Of a stretch of 10,425 bases of DNA, positions 1-6,067 are shown piece after piece. Within the stretch, counting starts at the first letter, position 1. Each line of letters starts with the position of its first letter. Both the position numbers and the translations under genes were made by a program. Location of the stretch: NCBI GenBank assembly GCA_007133875.1, contig SLLW01000334.1, positions 1-10,425 of the forward strand, given 5' to 3'. Source of the DNA: Balneolales bacterium. Its GTDB lineage: Bacteria > Bacteroidota > Rhodothermia > Balneolales > Natronogracilivirgulaceae. The notes under the pieces are model-generated. The model did not search any database. It saw only the letters and a list, made by a program, of their open reading frames with translations, and had not been told where the DNA came from.

Positions 1-378
1 AAGCTGGAGGAGCTGAAACATCGGTTTCCGGGCATCGTGGCGTATGCCGGAGATGGTATCAACGACGGCCCGGTCCTGGCAATGAGCGATGTTGGTATCG
101 CCATGGGGGCCATGGGGAGCGATATAGCGATTGAAACCGCCGATGTGGTCATCCAGACCGATCAGCCTTCAAAAATTGCCACTGCGATCGGTATCGGCAG
201 GGCCACCCGCAATATCGTCTGGCAGAACATCGGTTTGGCCCTGGGGGTAAAAGGGATGGTACTGGCACTCGGGGCGCTCGGATGGGCCACCCTCTGGGGA
301 GCGGTCTTTGCTGATGTCGGAGTCGCTCTGTTGGCCATCCTGAATGCGGTAAGAATACAGAAAATGGACTTCACCTGA
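1..378 (+). CDS. P1B-type metal ATPase, Zn/Cd/Pb type, C-terminal fragment
   Basis: The reading frame is open from base 1 to a TGA at 376-378, giving 125 residues; the N-terminal part lies outside the window. The P-domain signature GDGINDGPVLAMSDVGIAMG (residues 17-36) is the Mg-binding hinge motif of P-type ATPases. It is followed by MGxMGSD, a DPSKI-like segment (DQPSKI) and two C-terminal membrane helices (about 75-95 and 99-117). The ending FADVGVALLAILNAVRI, with an Asp inside the last helix, resembles the ZntA/CadA group, which exports Zn2+, Cd2+ and Pb2+ across the inner membrane; CopA/CopB proteins end differently. The N-terminal metal-binding domain and CPC motif cannot be checked, so substrate is inferred from the C-terminus alone. 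The gene is followed 79 bases later by a GDCCVxC gene on the same strand, and the two may be co-transcribed. Confidence 0.9.
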   Translation, partial: KLEELKHRFPGIVAYAGDGINDGPVLAMSDVGIAMGAMGSDIAIETADVVIQTDQPSKIATAIGIGRATRNIVWQNIGLALGVKGMVLALGALGWATLWGAVFADVGVALLAILNAVRIQKMDFT

Positions 379-457
379 TACCGCTTTAAACGTTTCCGAT
401 TACAGACCACGTAATGAATAAAAAATCCCTAAATAGAGGATAATAACATCCAAACCC

Positions 458-646
458 ATGGCTGTACTGACCCAATCCACCATCACCTGCCCGGAATGCG
501 GGTTTTTCCGGACGGAAACCATGCCGAAAGATGCTTGTCGATATTTCTGGCAATGCCCGTTTTGCCGGGAAACGATCCGCCCCAAAGCCGGCGATTGTTG
601 TGTTTATTGTTCGTATGGGGATACAGCGTGTCCATCGCGTCAATAG
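458..646 (+). CDS. GDCCVxC-domain small cysteine protein (copy 1)
   Basis: This 62-residue protein belongs to the GDCCVxC family of small (seleno)proteins, whose function is unknown. It has two CxxC-type pairs (C11/C14 and C33/C36) that look like a zinc ribbon, the conserved ETMPxDAC segment around residues 20-27, and the diagnostic GDCCVYCSYG at 46-54, ending in a CPxxQ-like tail. In some family members the last Cys of GDCCVxC is selenocysteine; here it is an ordinary TGT codon. The gene follows the ATPase fragment on the same strand. The nearest purine-rich stretch, AGAGGA, is about 17 bases upstream of the ATG, an unusually long spacing, so the exact initiation signal is unclear. A second copy with a shorter motif tail lies at 4658-4849 on the other strand. 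A role in metal binding or thiol redox chemistry is inferred from the Cys content and context. Confidence 0.85.
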   Translation: MAVLTQSTITCPECGFFRTETMPKDACRYFWQCPFCRETIRPKAGDCCVYCSYGDTACPSRQ

Positions 647-712
647 TTGAATAATTATGGCTAACTGTATTTTAAAAAAGCAAACACCAGGAACATGAGA
701 TTATCAAATATA

Positions 713-832
713 TCACACCCTGGTCAGAAGGCTTTCTACACTGTTCTTTGCACGTGCCGCCAAATCAAGAGCTTCCGAAAACTCCTCCTTGTCCATTTCG
801 CCACGGGCATAACTCCTTTTCAGAATTTCCAT
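713..832 (-). CDS. SHOCT-like mini-ORF downstream of DUF302, possibly a frameshifted extension
   Basis: A 39-residue reading frame starts at the ATG at 832-830 and stops at 713-715. Its first half, MEILKRSYARGEMDKEEF, matches the SHOCT (short C-terminal) domain pattern xxILKxRYARGEIxxEEF, a helical domain usually found at the end of larger proteins. It lies 17 bases after the DUF302 stop in a different frame, and codons just upstream in this frame (IGDAP) also read like SHOCT sequence. The ATG has no convincing ribosome binding site. Two readings are possible: a small translated SHOCT peptide coupled to DUF302, or the broken C-terminal end of a former DUF302-SHOCT fusion. The domain call is fairly sure; independent expression is not. 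Confidence 0.5.
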   Translation of the reverse strand: MEILKRSYARGEMDKEEFSEALDLAARAKNSVESLLTRV

Positions 833-849
833 GGGAGCATCACCGATTC

Positions 850-1236
850 TCAAACATCACGGATTACTTTCCCAAGCTGGTCACGAATATGTATTGCAAT
901 CGGTTCCAGTTCGTCATTTTCAACGGCCTGCATGGAAGCCATCGGGTCGACCGCGAAAACTTCCACAACGCCATCTTCATGCTCCTCCACAATTACATTG
1001 CAGGGTAGCATGGCCCCGATTTTGTCTTCGGCCAAAAGTGCTTTATGGGCATTGGCCGGGTTGCAAGCGCCCAGAATCTTGTATTTTTTGAAATCGACAT
1101 CCAGTTTTTCCTTAAACGTTTTTTTAACATCGATTTCGGTCAGAACTCCAAAACCATACTTTTTAAGTTCTTCCGTGACTTTATTCACAGCGTCGTCAAA
1201 CGAGCCCATGAATGTTGTTGACATGTAATATTTCAT
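850..1236 (-). CDS. DUF302 domain protein
   Basis: This 128-residue protein spans the usual length of a stand-alone DUF302 protein. The family hallmark is YKILGACNPxxAHKAL at about 52-67, followed by IGAMLPCNVIV (73-83), which places C58 and C79 close together in the fold. A late segment, AVDPMASM (95-102), is also typical. There is no signal peptide or membrane helix, so it is probably cytoplasmic. The biochemical function of the family is not established; members recur beside metal and sulfur genes. The ATG at 1236 follows a purine-rich AAAAAAGAGAG stretch with about 10 bases of spacing. It is transcribed leftward, convergent with the ATPase/GDCCVxC pair, and a SHOCT-like segment follows its stop in another frame. 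Confidence 0.85.
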   Translation of the reverse strand: MKYYMSTTFMGSFDDAVNKVTEELKKYGFGVLTEIDVKKTFKEKLDVDFKKYKILGACNPANAHKALLAEDKIGAMLPCNVIVEEHEDGVVEVFAVDPMASMQAVENDELEPIAIHIRDQLGKVIRDV

Positions 1237-1537
1237 AGTATTTCGCTCTCTTTTTTGAATCAGTTATTTATACGGCAATCAGCAAGCCATGATACGTTTC
1301 CCGCGATTGCGTTAGTAATGCCTCTCTTTTTACCTAACAAGTTATTCGAGAGAAAAAGTCTTTGATTCAAAAATTCATTCTTCCCAGCCAATTCAAATAC
1401 AGAACCAGTGGTTTTACACCGTTTCATTACAAACTATTTCAACGCTAAATGACTACGGCAACCACCGGTAGAATCGCAAGGACATATAATGTTTTTTTCA
1501 ACCTCTTCTTTTGGTTGATCTCATATACTAAGTAGTT
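1237..1537. other. Intergenic region without a convincing gene
   Basis: This stretch of about 300 bases lies upstream of the leftward DUF302 gene and downstream of the decayed dehydrogenase. It is AT-rich with short homopolymer runs. The only protein-like trace is a leftward 18-codon hydrophobic peptide (1501-1445, beginning TTG, KKTLYVLAILPVVAVVI), which resembles an orphan signal peptide and is probably debris. The DUF302 promoter should lie here, but no confident promoter motif was found. Confidence 0.5.
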
Positions 1538-2110
1538 TCACGATCGCTGAAAAAGTCCCGGAGAGGCATTAACATTGTTTGCAAGCAACAATGAGCGGAA
1601 ATCTTCCAGTTCGAACATTTCTTCAATATGATGGACACCACTCTTCTGATTGGTGCGAAGAATCTTTCTGGCAACTTCCGCAGTGATGAGTCCGGTCATC
1701 TTCCCTTCTCCGTTGCCATACATCCATCCCCGCCATTCTTCATCAGTTTTAGAATGTGCTGACACGTTGAGCATGAACCGATCGCTGCCACCCGGTATCC
1801 AGGACGATGATCTGGATATGGCTGATAACAGAAATGATTGTGGAAACATTTTCATCAACCCGGAATTAGAAAGTATCCAAAACACTCGGGTAATCCAGCG
1901 AGAATCAAAACAAATCCAGGTGGAAGCGGACGTCACACCGAGTGTGTCTATAATAGTATGCTGATCGGAAAAATTGCGGGCTTTTTTATAACTCCGTCCT
2001 GCCGCATAAACGTTACCCGGATAATCTTCCGCAAGTGCGTTACAGATCGACCGGCCTACGTTGCCATAACCGCCGATCACCAGTATTTCACCACGTTTTG
2101 TATGCATCAT
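1538..2110 (-). pseudogene. Decayed saccharopine-dehydrogenase-like NAD(P)-binding protein
   Basis: The frame encodes 190 residues from the ATG at 2110. That start is preferred over the upstream ATG at 2143 because AAGAGG sits five bases before it and the Rossmann motif follows at once. The N-terminus, EILVIGGYGNVGRSI followed by an AAGRS segment, is the nucleotide-binding fold of the saccharopine-dehydrogenase-like family. The C-terminus (DRFMLNVSAHS, then GNGEGKMTGLITAEVARKIL and GVHHIEEMFE) matches the end of that family. These proteins usually have about 350 residues, so roughly 150 are missing from the middle. The junction is a low-complexity Trp/Ser/Phe-rich stretch. In a neighbouring frame, STIISVISHIQIIVLD looks more like the family's central region, which suggests a frameshift plus a deletion. 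A second remnant of the same family lies at 3975-4127. The family call is an inference from motifs. Confidence 0.7.
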
Positions 2111-2160
2111 AATGCCTCTTGGATATACATACAGTTTGTTCAACAGGTATCATGGATGTC

Positions 2161-2192
2161 AAATAAACGGAAGGGTTCGACCGGCCCCTTCC
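2161..2192 (-). terminator. Probable rho-independent terminator downstream of the DUF411 gene
   Basis: A 7-bp perfect inverted repeat (GGAAGGG at 2169-2175 and CCCTTCC at 2186-2192) with a 10-base loop is followed on the minus strand by GTTTATTT. It lies about 90 bases past the DUF411 stop and before the dehydrogenase remnant, so it would end the small metal-protein operon. The T tract is imperfect, hence moderate confidence. Confidence 0.5.
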
Positions 2193-2281
2193 ATTCACTC
2201 TGTCAATATCATAAATCATCAACTAATGTAACCACCGGGACAGCCGTGTCGGATCCGGCTGTTTGATAAAAGTTAAACCGG

Positions 2282-2779
2282 TCAATATCGGGCAAACACC
2301 GATTGATTTCCATTTTCATCAAACAGAATCACGTCATAGGGGTCGCTACTGTAGCTGTCCATACCGGGTGAGCCCCACGGCATACCCGGCACAGCAATAC
2401 CGGCGGCATCCGGTTGCTCGGAAATCATTCGGTAAATTTCAGCAGATGGTACATGACCTTCCACGACATATCCATCAATTATTGCTGTATGACAGGAAGC
2501 CAGATCGGACGATACATGATTTTCCGATTTGATATCGAGCAGATTATCTACGGTACGATCAATAACCCGAAACCCGTTTTCTTCCAGATAATCGGCCCAT
2601 TTCACACAACATTGACAATATTCGCCACGATTCATGACGATCTCGACCTTCTCTTTATCGGAAGATTGGCCCGAATTTTCGGGTGCTGATACTGAAACAT
2701 CGTCACCCGAAGTTTGATACATCCAAAAAACCACACCAACCACCAGCAGTATAACCGGTACCCAAATAATTTTATTCAT
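2282..2779 (-). CDS. DUF411 metal-binding protein, membrane-anchored or secreted
   Basis: The 165-residue product has an N-terminal hydrophobic helix (about 4-20) after MNK, then a low-complexity linker (25-42) and a DUF411 domain. Key motifs are EYCQCCVKW (54-61; the family usually shows CGCC), SCHTAIIDGYVVEGHVP (95-111) and PGMPWGSPGM (131-140). C55, C57, C58 and C96 together with the His and Met residues are the likely metal ligands. DUF411 proteins are periplasmic and recur in copper and silver resistance clusters; a role in copper binding or delivery is the common proposal. The absence of a lipobox cysteine suggests an uncleaved anchor or an ordinary signal peptide. It sits 55 bases downstream of the DUF3347 gene on the same strand, consistent with one operon. 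Confidence 0.9.
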   Translation of the reverse strand: MNKIIWVPVILLVVGVVFWMYQTSGDDVSVSAPENSGQSSDKEKVEIVMNRGEYCQCCVKWADYLEENGFRVIDRTVDNLLDIKSENHVSSDLASCHTAIIDGYVVEGHVPSAEIYRMISEQPDAAGIAVPGMPWGSPGMDSYSSDPYDVILFDENGNQSVFARY

Positions 2780-2834
2780 CGTTCTATCTTTTTAAATGTT
2801 TATCTGCAATCTATATGTAATATTTTATAGCGGT

Positions 2835-3401
2835 CTATGACGCAATTCGGTCAATCACTGAGCCACAGCGAGGCATGGTTTCTGGTGCATAGGGATTCGC
2901 TATTTGCTCTTCACTGCTGAGCCATGCCCCGTCTTCCATCGGGCAGTACTGGTGATATACAACTCCGTCCACCCCGAATCTGTTAACTGCATCAACCAAT
3001 ACTCCGGACAACTCCCGGAAACCGGCACGAATTTCGTCCAGGTCATTGGCATCACCCATGGATTCCAGATACTCCTGCAAACTGCTGTATATTTCCATCC
3101 AGGCCATATGATTCTCCCCTTCCATGCGATGCTCCCCGATAGATTCCAGCTGATCCATCGCCTCATCAGATTTCTGTACGGCTTGTGTATGATCGGATTC
3201 CACCAGGGCATCTTTCAGATCAATAACGGTTTCAACCAATCCGGTGAACGCTTCTTTAAAGTCAGCGGATACGTGATCAGCCGATTCCGCCATTTCGGAA
3301 TGCGTGTGCTGCTGATGATGGGAATGATCCTGGGCGGCCGCAGGGCGGATAAACAAACCTGTCATTAGTAGTGCCAGAACAATAATATTACGTTTCTGCA
3401 T
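2835..3401 (-). CDS. Secreted DUF3347 copper-associated protein
   Basis: The 188-residue protein begins with a signal peptide (positively charged MQKR, hydrophobic 6-19, likely cleavage near AAA/QD at 23-24). A His-rich stretch follows (HSHHQQHTH, 26-34), then a DUF3347 domain built of helices (about 45-145) and ending in YHQYCPMEDGAWLSSEEQIANPY (149-171) and PRCGSVI (177-183). The CPM motif and the final Cys (C153, M155, C179) are probable metal ligands. DUF3347 is often found alone or fused to CusB-type adaptors; this window holds both forms, and the C-terminal 40 residues closely match those of the adaptor at 9451. The start is supported by ACGAGGTA upstream, very like the leader of the CPMM gene at 4487. 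Likely role (inference): periplasmic copper capture beside an RND pump. Confidence 0.9.
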   Translation of the reverse strand: MQKRNIIVLALLMTGLFIRPAAAQDHSHHQQHTHSEMAESADHVSADFKEAFTGLVETVIDLKDALVESDHTQAVQKSDEAMDQLESIGEHRMEGENHMAWMEIYSSLQEYLESMGDANDLDEIRAGFRELSGVLVDAVNRFGVDGVVYHQYCPMEDGAWLSSEEQIANPYAPETMPRCGSVIDRIAS

Positions 3402-3484
3402 GGGAATACCTCGTTTAATTTTTTCTGTTTAATGGATAATACTTTGAAGTCAAAACACTATGTTCGTTTCTTCATGTACACATT

Positions 3485-3886
3485 TCAATGGTGATGGTCA
3501 TGGCTCCCGGTATCTGATTTCTCGCCATCACCACCTTTCATCATCGGACAATTTTGCATCATTGCCATCATGGGGCACTCTTCCATCATCTCCATCATTT
3601 CAGAGTGATCCATCTCCTTGCCTTCCATCATGGGGCAGTCCTGCATCATTTCCATCATTGTTGCGTGATCCATTCCCCCGCCCTCCATCATTCCATGATG
3701 GCCCATTTCATCCATTGAACCCATCATGTGCTTCATCATCTCCCGGCGCATTTCCGGGTGTTCCGAAATATGTTCCATCACCATGGTTCTCATATCCGGG
3801 TCGGACAACATTTCCATCATGTTTCCCTTTTCAGGGTGATGATCATCATGCTGCATGAATGCTGTGTTCGCCAGAAATCCCAGCAT
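3485..3886 (-). CDS. Met/His-rich secreted protein with three CPMM motifs, 5' end frameshifted
   Basis: The intact frame gives 133 residues that are extremely rich in Met, with many His, Asp and Glu. It holds three CPMM motifs (84-87, 104-107, 113-116), a MSDPxMR-like segment (LSDPDMRTMVMEHI, 27-40) and a terminal HDHHH. Two 20-residue units (72-91 and 92-111) are tandem copies. No named family is recognised with confidence; functional analogy to Met/His-rich periplasmic copper or silver binders such as SilE/PcoE is an inference. The ATG at 3886 has no ribosome binding site and yields only half a signal peptide. A better start is the ATG at 3923 (AGAGGT seven bases upstream), but a run of eight A after MKK puts it out of frame. 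With seven A the protein would begin MKKIIITVTVFIMLGFLA, a classical signal peptide, and be 145 residues long. Confidence 0.75.
   Translation of the reverse strand: MLGFLANTAFMQHDDHHPEKGNMMEMLSDPDMRTMVMEHISEHPEMRREMMKHMMGSMDEMGHHGMMEGGGMDHATMMEMMQDCPMMEGKEMDHSEMMEMMEECPMMAMMQNCPMMKGGDGEKSDTGSHDHHH
3554..3673 (-). repeat. Two tandem 60-bp coding repeats in the CPMM protein
   Basis: Residues 72-91 and 92-111 of the CPMM protein are two copies of a unit reading MDHxxMMEMMxxCPMM. The underlying DNA is a 60-bp direct repeat (3614-3673 and 3554-3613) with scattered substitutions. This points to growth of the metal-binding region by in-frame duplication. Confidence 0.7.
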
Positions 3887-3923
3887 AATAAATACGGTTA
3901 CGGTTATAATTATTTTTTTTCAT
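3887..3923 (-). other. Out-of-frame signal-peptide start of the CPMM gene (A8 tract)
   Basis: An ATG at 3923-3921 is preceded by AAAGAGGT at good spacing and followed by eight consecutive A (T run at 3913-3920 on the given strand). As written, this frame runs into a TGA after about 25 codons. Removing one A joins it perfectly to the downstream CPMM frame and completes a signal peptide. The cause could be a real mutation, slippage-dependent expression, or a homopolymer sequencing error. Confidence 0.7.
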
Positions 3924-3974
3924 TGGTTTACCTCTTTTTCATTGTTGTTTTGTAAGTGAAACTTGTTTTACTTT

Positions 3975-4127
3975 TTAATGTGGTACCTGTAACCATGTGA
4001 GCAGGACAACAAGCTGAGCGGTAACCCTGTCGGGAAAGCGGGGTGCCATGTCAGCTGCTATGAAGCGACCGACATGGCCGTACCCCCCGGCTATCAGCAT
4101 GGTGTCACCATCTGTTATCTCTATCAT
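3975..4127 (-). pseudogene. N-terminal remnant of a saccharopine-dehydrogenase-like gene
   Basis: A 50-codon leftward frame begins at the ATG at 4127. Residues 10-34, MLIAGGYGHVGRFIA followed by ADMAPRFPDRV, reproduce the GGYGxVG Rossmann start of the dehydrogenase remnant at 1538-2110 (there EILVIGGYGNVGRSI, then a PGNV segment). After residue 35 the resemblance stops and the frame ends at TAA (3975-3977). Only the nucleotide-binding tip survives, so it cannot be functional as a dehydrogenase. It lies between the two CPMM genes. Confidence 0.6.
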
Positions 4128-4157
4128 TGCTTCTTACTTTTGGCATCGAATAATTAT

Positions 4158-4487
4158 TTAGTGATGATCATCATGATCATCCGAATCTGCAGATTCCTCA
4201 TCACCATTCATCATCGGGCACTCGTTCATCATCGCCATATGACCGGACTTCTTGTCCATTGTTTCCGGCATCTTGGTCATTTGTTCACCTACCTGATGAT
4301 GCGTTTCTTCACCCCGGCAAAGCTGCATGCACTCTTCTGCCAATTGAAACATGGGAGAAACGTTTATCATGCTTATTGCATGTGGATGAGTAACTCCCTT
4401 TTCGAGTGGAAGATTTTGTGCCGCCCCCGGCTGAATCATCAGTGTTAATATGATTGCTGTCAGGAATGAAATCATTGAATTTTTCAT
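4158..4487 (-). CDS. Small secreted Met/His-rich protein with one CPMM motif
   Basis: The 109-residue product has a signal peptide (MKNS, hydrophobic 5-19, cleavage probably near GAA/Q at 23-24). The mature part has SPMFQLAEECMQLC (44-57), a Met/His-rich middle, NECPMM (88-93) and an acidic His tail ending DDHDDHH. No named family is recognised. The CPMM motif and acidic His tail are shared with the larger protein at 3485, suggesting related periplasmic copper or silver binders (inference). The start is well supported: ACGAGGTA lies about five bases upstream of the ATG, and the same leader motif precedes the DUF3347 gene. It lies downstream of the GDCCVxC gene on the same strand. Confidence 0.75.
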   Translation of the reverse strand: MKNSMISFLTAIILTLMIQPGAAQNLPLEKGVTHPHAISMINVSPMFQLAEECMQLCRGEETHHQVGEQMTKMPETMDKKSGHMAMMNECPMMNGDEESADSDDHDDHH

Positions 4488-4550
4488 AATAGTACCTCGT
4501 TTTTTTTGTTGTTGTTCAGGTAATACATCTCACTAATTTTTTTGATGTTG

Positions 4551-4580
4551 AACCTGTATCGTAATAACAGATTACAGGTT
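4551..4580. repeat. Perfect 8-bp inverted repeat upstream of the small CPMM gene
   Basis: AACCTGTA (4551-4558) and TACAGGTT (4573-4580) are perfect inverted copies separated by 14 bases. No T tract follows on either strand, so it is not a terminator. It lies 64-93 bases upstream of the leftward CPMM start at 4487, where an operator for a dimeric regulator would be expected. No regulator gene is present to pair with it. Confidence 0.35.
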
Positions 4581-4657
4581 GCTTATCATGTACAACCTCA
4601 TGTCCAAATGTTATATAATTTTGACTATCCTGACGGCCTGAGATTGTACGCCATACT

Positions 4658-4849
4658 TCAGCAACAATGTTTCTGTTGCTGGACCGGCGGACAACTGCAA
4701 TACACACAACAATCGCCCGAATTCGGCTTTAATACTGCCTCACACTTTTCGCATTCGTGGAAATACTGACAGGCATCCATCGGCATTGTTTCCTCTTTTC
4801 CAAATCCGCATTGCGGACATGTAATCGTGGATTTTTTAATAATTTCCAT
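4658..4849 (-). CDS. GDCCVxC-domain small cysteine protein (copy 2)
   Basis: This 63-residue paralogue of the protein at 458-646 shares STITCPxCGF (7-16), EETMPMDACQYF (19-30), the second Cys pair C33/C36 and GDCCVYCS (45-52). It then departs from the family: the usual YGxx between CS and CPP is absent, so it reads CSCPPVQ, and the tail ends in HCC, giving eleven Cys in 63 residues. The ATG at 4849 has AAGGG about eight bases upstream, and the gene lies downstream of the DUF2231 gene on the same strand. The family's role is unknown. Metal binding or thiol chemistry is inferred from the Cys density and the surrounding copper genes. Confidence 0.85.
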   Translation of the reverse strand: MEIIKKSTITCPQCGFGKEETMPMDACQYFHECEKCEAVLKPNSGDCCVYCSCPPVQQQKHCC

Positions 4850-4937
4850 GTGATAACCCTTGGATTTTCTGATTTATCATAAACAAACCGGACAAAGACG
4901 GCCATTGTTTTGATGTTATTTTGATATTTCAAGCAAT

Positions 4938-5999
4938 TCACTCAACTGATTTAAATTCAACGAGCCTGACCCGAACCGTTCCCCCGCCCCGGATCAGGAG
5001 TCCGGTTCTTCCCGGTTCCATCTCGTCGGCGTGGGTATGGAAGATGGTCTGCCCGTTGCGGTAGCCGTAAAAGTGACGCCCGCTTGCCGTCACCCGGAGC
5101 GTAAACCAGTCTGATGTATCGATCTGACCGGAACCCAGAACATGGTCTGACCCGTTCAGAATCTGTCCCTGGCTCACCTCCGAATCCTCAAGCCTCAGGT
5201 ATTGGTAATGCTCCGGATCCTGATAATGATGAATAAGTGCGAACTCTCCGCTGAACTCCTCCGTGTTCAATTCGATGCGGCCGTCAACGTTCCGGATAGC
5301 CTCACCAAATAAAAGAAAGGAAGTCTCTTCTCCGGCTTCCAGATGCAGCTGATGCCGGCCATCTGACTGAGTCAATGCGGCCCTTTCCAGCTCTGCCCCA
5401 TCAATTGTGAAATATTCCTCAAGAGCTCGATCCGCCCCCGGTCCAATTCTCCAGGTCCATGACCCATTACCGTGCCGTTCCGGAGCCGCTTCTTCACGGA
5501 ATTGGGCAAGGTCCTGTTGCAGCGTTTCGATTTGTTGTTCAAGCCGTTCAATTTCACCAACAGCCACGCCATGTTTATACACCAGTTTGGCCCCCTGCTC
5601 GCCCGTATACCACAACATTCCGGTACCGGCAAAAGCCAGAAGAATCAAACCGATTCGTACCGGCTGCTTTGCTTCCATGTTTTGCCACCAGGTCCAGACT
5701 CGTAAAAGAGTAAAGGCAGAAAAATATATCAAGGTGTACAAAGCCCAATCCTCATGCGCAGTAACAACCGGGACAGCGTCACCGGTAATGGATACCGTAT
5801 CAACAGCATGAAGTCCGGAAAAAAATGCTGCTAACAAACCAACCGTACCGGCTGCATAGAGCGAAAGAACCGTATTGTGAAGCCAGTCATGTTCTTTCAA
5901 AAAGGCGCGGATAATATCAAAAACAACGGCCACTACGATCAAAGCGATCGGAAAGTGAACAATAAAGGGGTGTATGTTGGGTATCCAGTCAGGAGTCAT
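4938..5999 (-). CDS. DUF2231 membrane protein with C-terminal beta-sandwich-like domain
   Basis: The 353-residue protein has two parts. The N-terminal DUF2231 domain begins with the hallmark IHPFIVHFPIAL (9-20) and has four membrane helices (about 12-30, 43-62, 87-103, 114-131), ending with YTGEQGAKLVYKHGVAVG (131-148). Its His residues (H10, H15, H64, H82, H143) may bind metal or heme; this is a suggestion, not established. A short Glu/Gln-rich coiled coil (148-170) leads to a roughly 180-residue soluble domain whose pattern (YQYLRLED, W-F-LRV, G-YRNGQTIFH, GRTGLLIRGGGTVRV) resembles LamG/DUF1080-type sandwich folds. That domain is presumably extracytoplasmic. The gene follows copB after a terminator and has no obvious Shine-Dalgarno sequence at its ATG. 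Function is unknown. Confidence 0.8.
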   Translation of the reverse strand: MTPDWIPNIHPFIVHFPIALIVVAVVFDIIRAFLKEHDWLHNTVLSLYAAGTVGLLAAFFSGLHAVDTVSITGDAVPVVTAHEDWALYTLIYFSAFTLLRVWTWWQNMEAKQPVRIGLILLAFAGTGMLWYTGEQGAKLVYKHGVAVGEIERLEQQIETLQQDLAQFREEAAPERHGNGSWTWRIGPGADRALEEYFTIDGAELERAALTQSDGRHQLHLEAGEETSFLLFGEAIRNVDGRIELNTEEFSGEFALIHHYQDPEHYQYLRLEDSEVSQGQILNGSDHVLGSGQIDTSDWFTLRVTASGRHFYGYRNGQTIFHTHADEMEPGRTGLLIRGGGTVRVRLVEFKSVE

Positions 6000-6026
6000 G
6001 GTTTTGAAAATATGGTGTCCATTATG

Positions 6027-6056
6027 AAAACCGGTCAGGCTTCAAAACCTGACCGG
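6027..6056 (-). terminator. Rho-independent terminator of copB
   Basis: A perfect 9-bp stem (CCGGTCAGG at 6031-6039 and CCTGACCGG at 6048-6056) with an 8-base loop is followed on the minus strand by TTTTCAT. It starts 12 bases past the copB stop and lies before the DUF2231 start, so DUF2231 is at most partly read through from copB. Confidence 0.8.
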
Positions 6057-6067
6057 CCAAAGCTGCA

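Noticed and set aside
695..1228. Rightward 177-codon open frame
   Set aside because: It is antisense to the DUF302 gene and the SHOCT segment, both of which have clear family motifs; its own product is Ser-rich with no motif.
1445..1501. Hydrophobic 18-codon leftward peptide resembling a signal peptide
   Set aside because: It stops after the hydrophobic stretch, begins with TTG without proper ribosome-site spacing, and no mature part follows in any frame; treated as debris.
2241..2261. Inverted repeat CAGCCG/CGGCTG just past the DUF411 stop, considered as the operon terminator
   Set aside because: No T tract follows on the minus strand; the hairpin at 2169-2192 with GTTTATTT is a better candidate.
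4045..4078. Perfect 8-bp inverted repeat GCCATGTC/GACATGGC with flanking GC pairs, at first read as a structured RNA or riboswitch
   Set aside because: It falls inside the GGYGHVG coding remnant at 3975-4127, which explains the sequence better; no known riboswitch core is visible.
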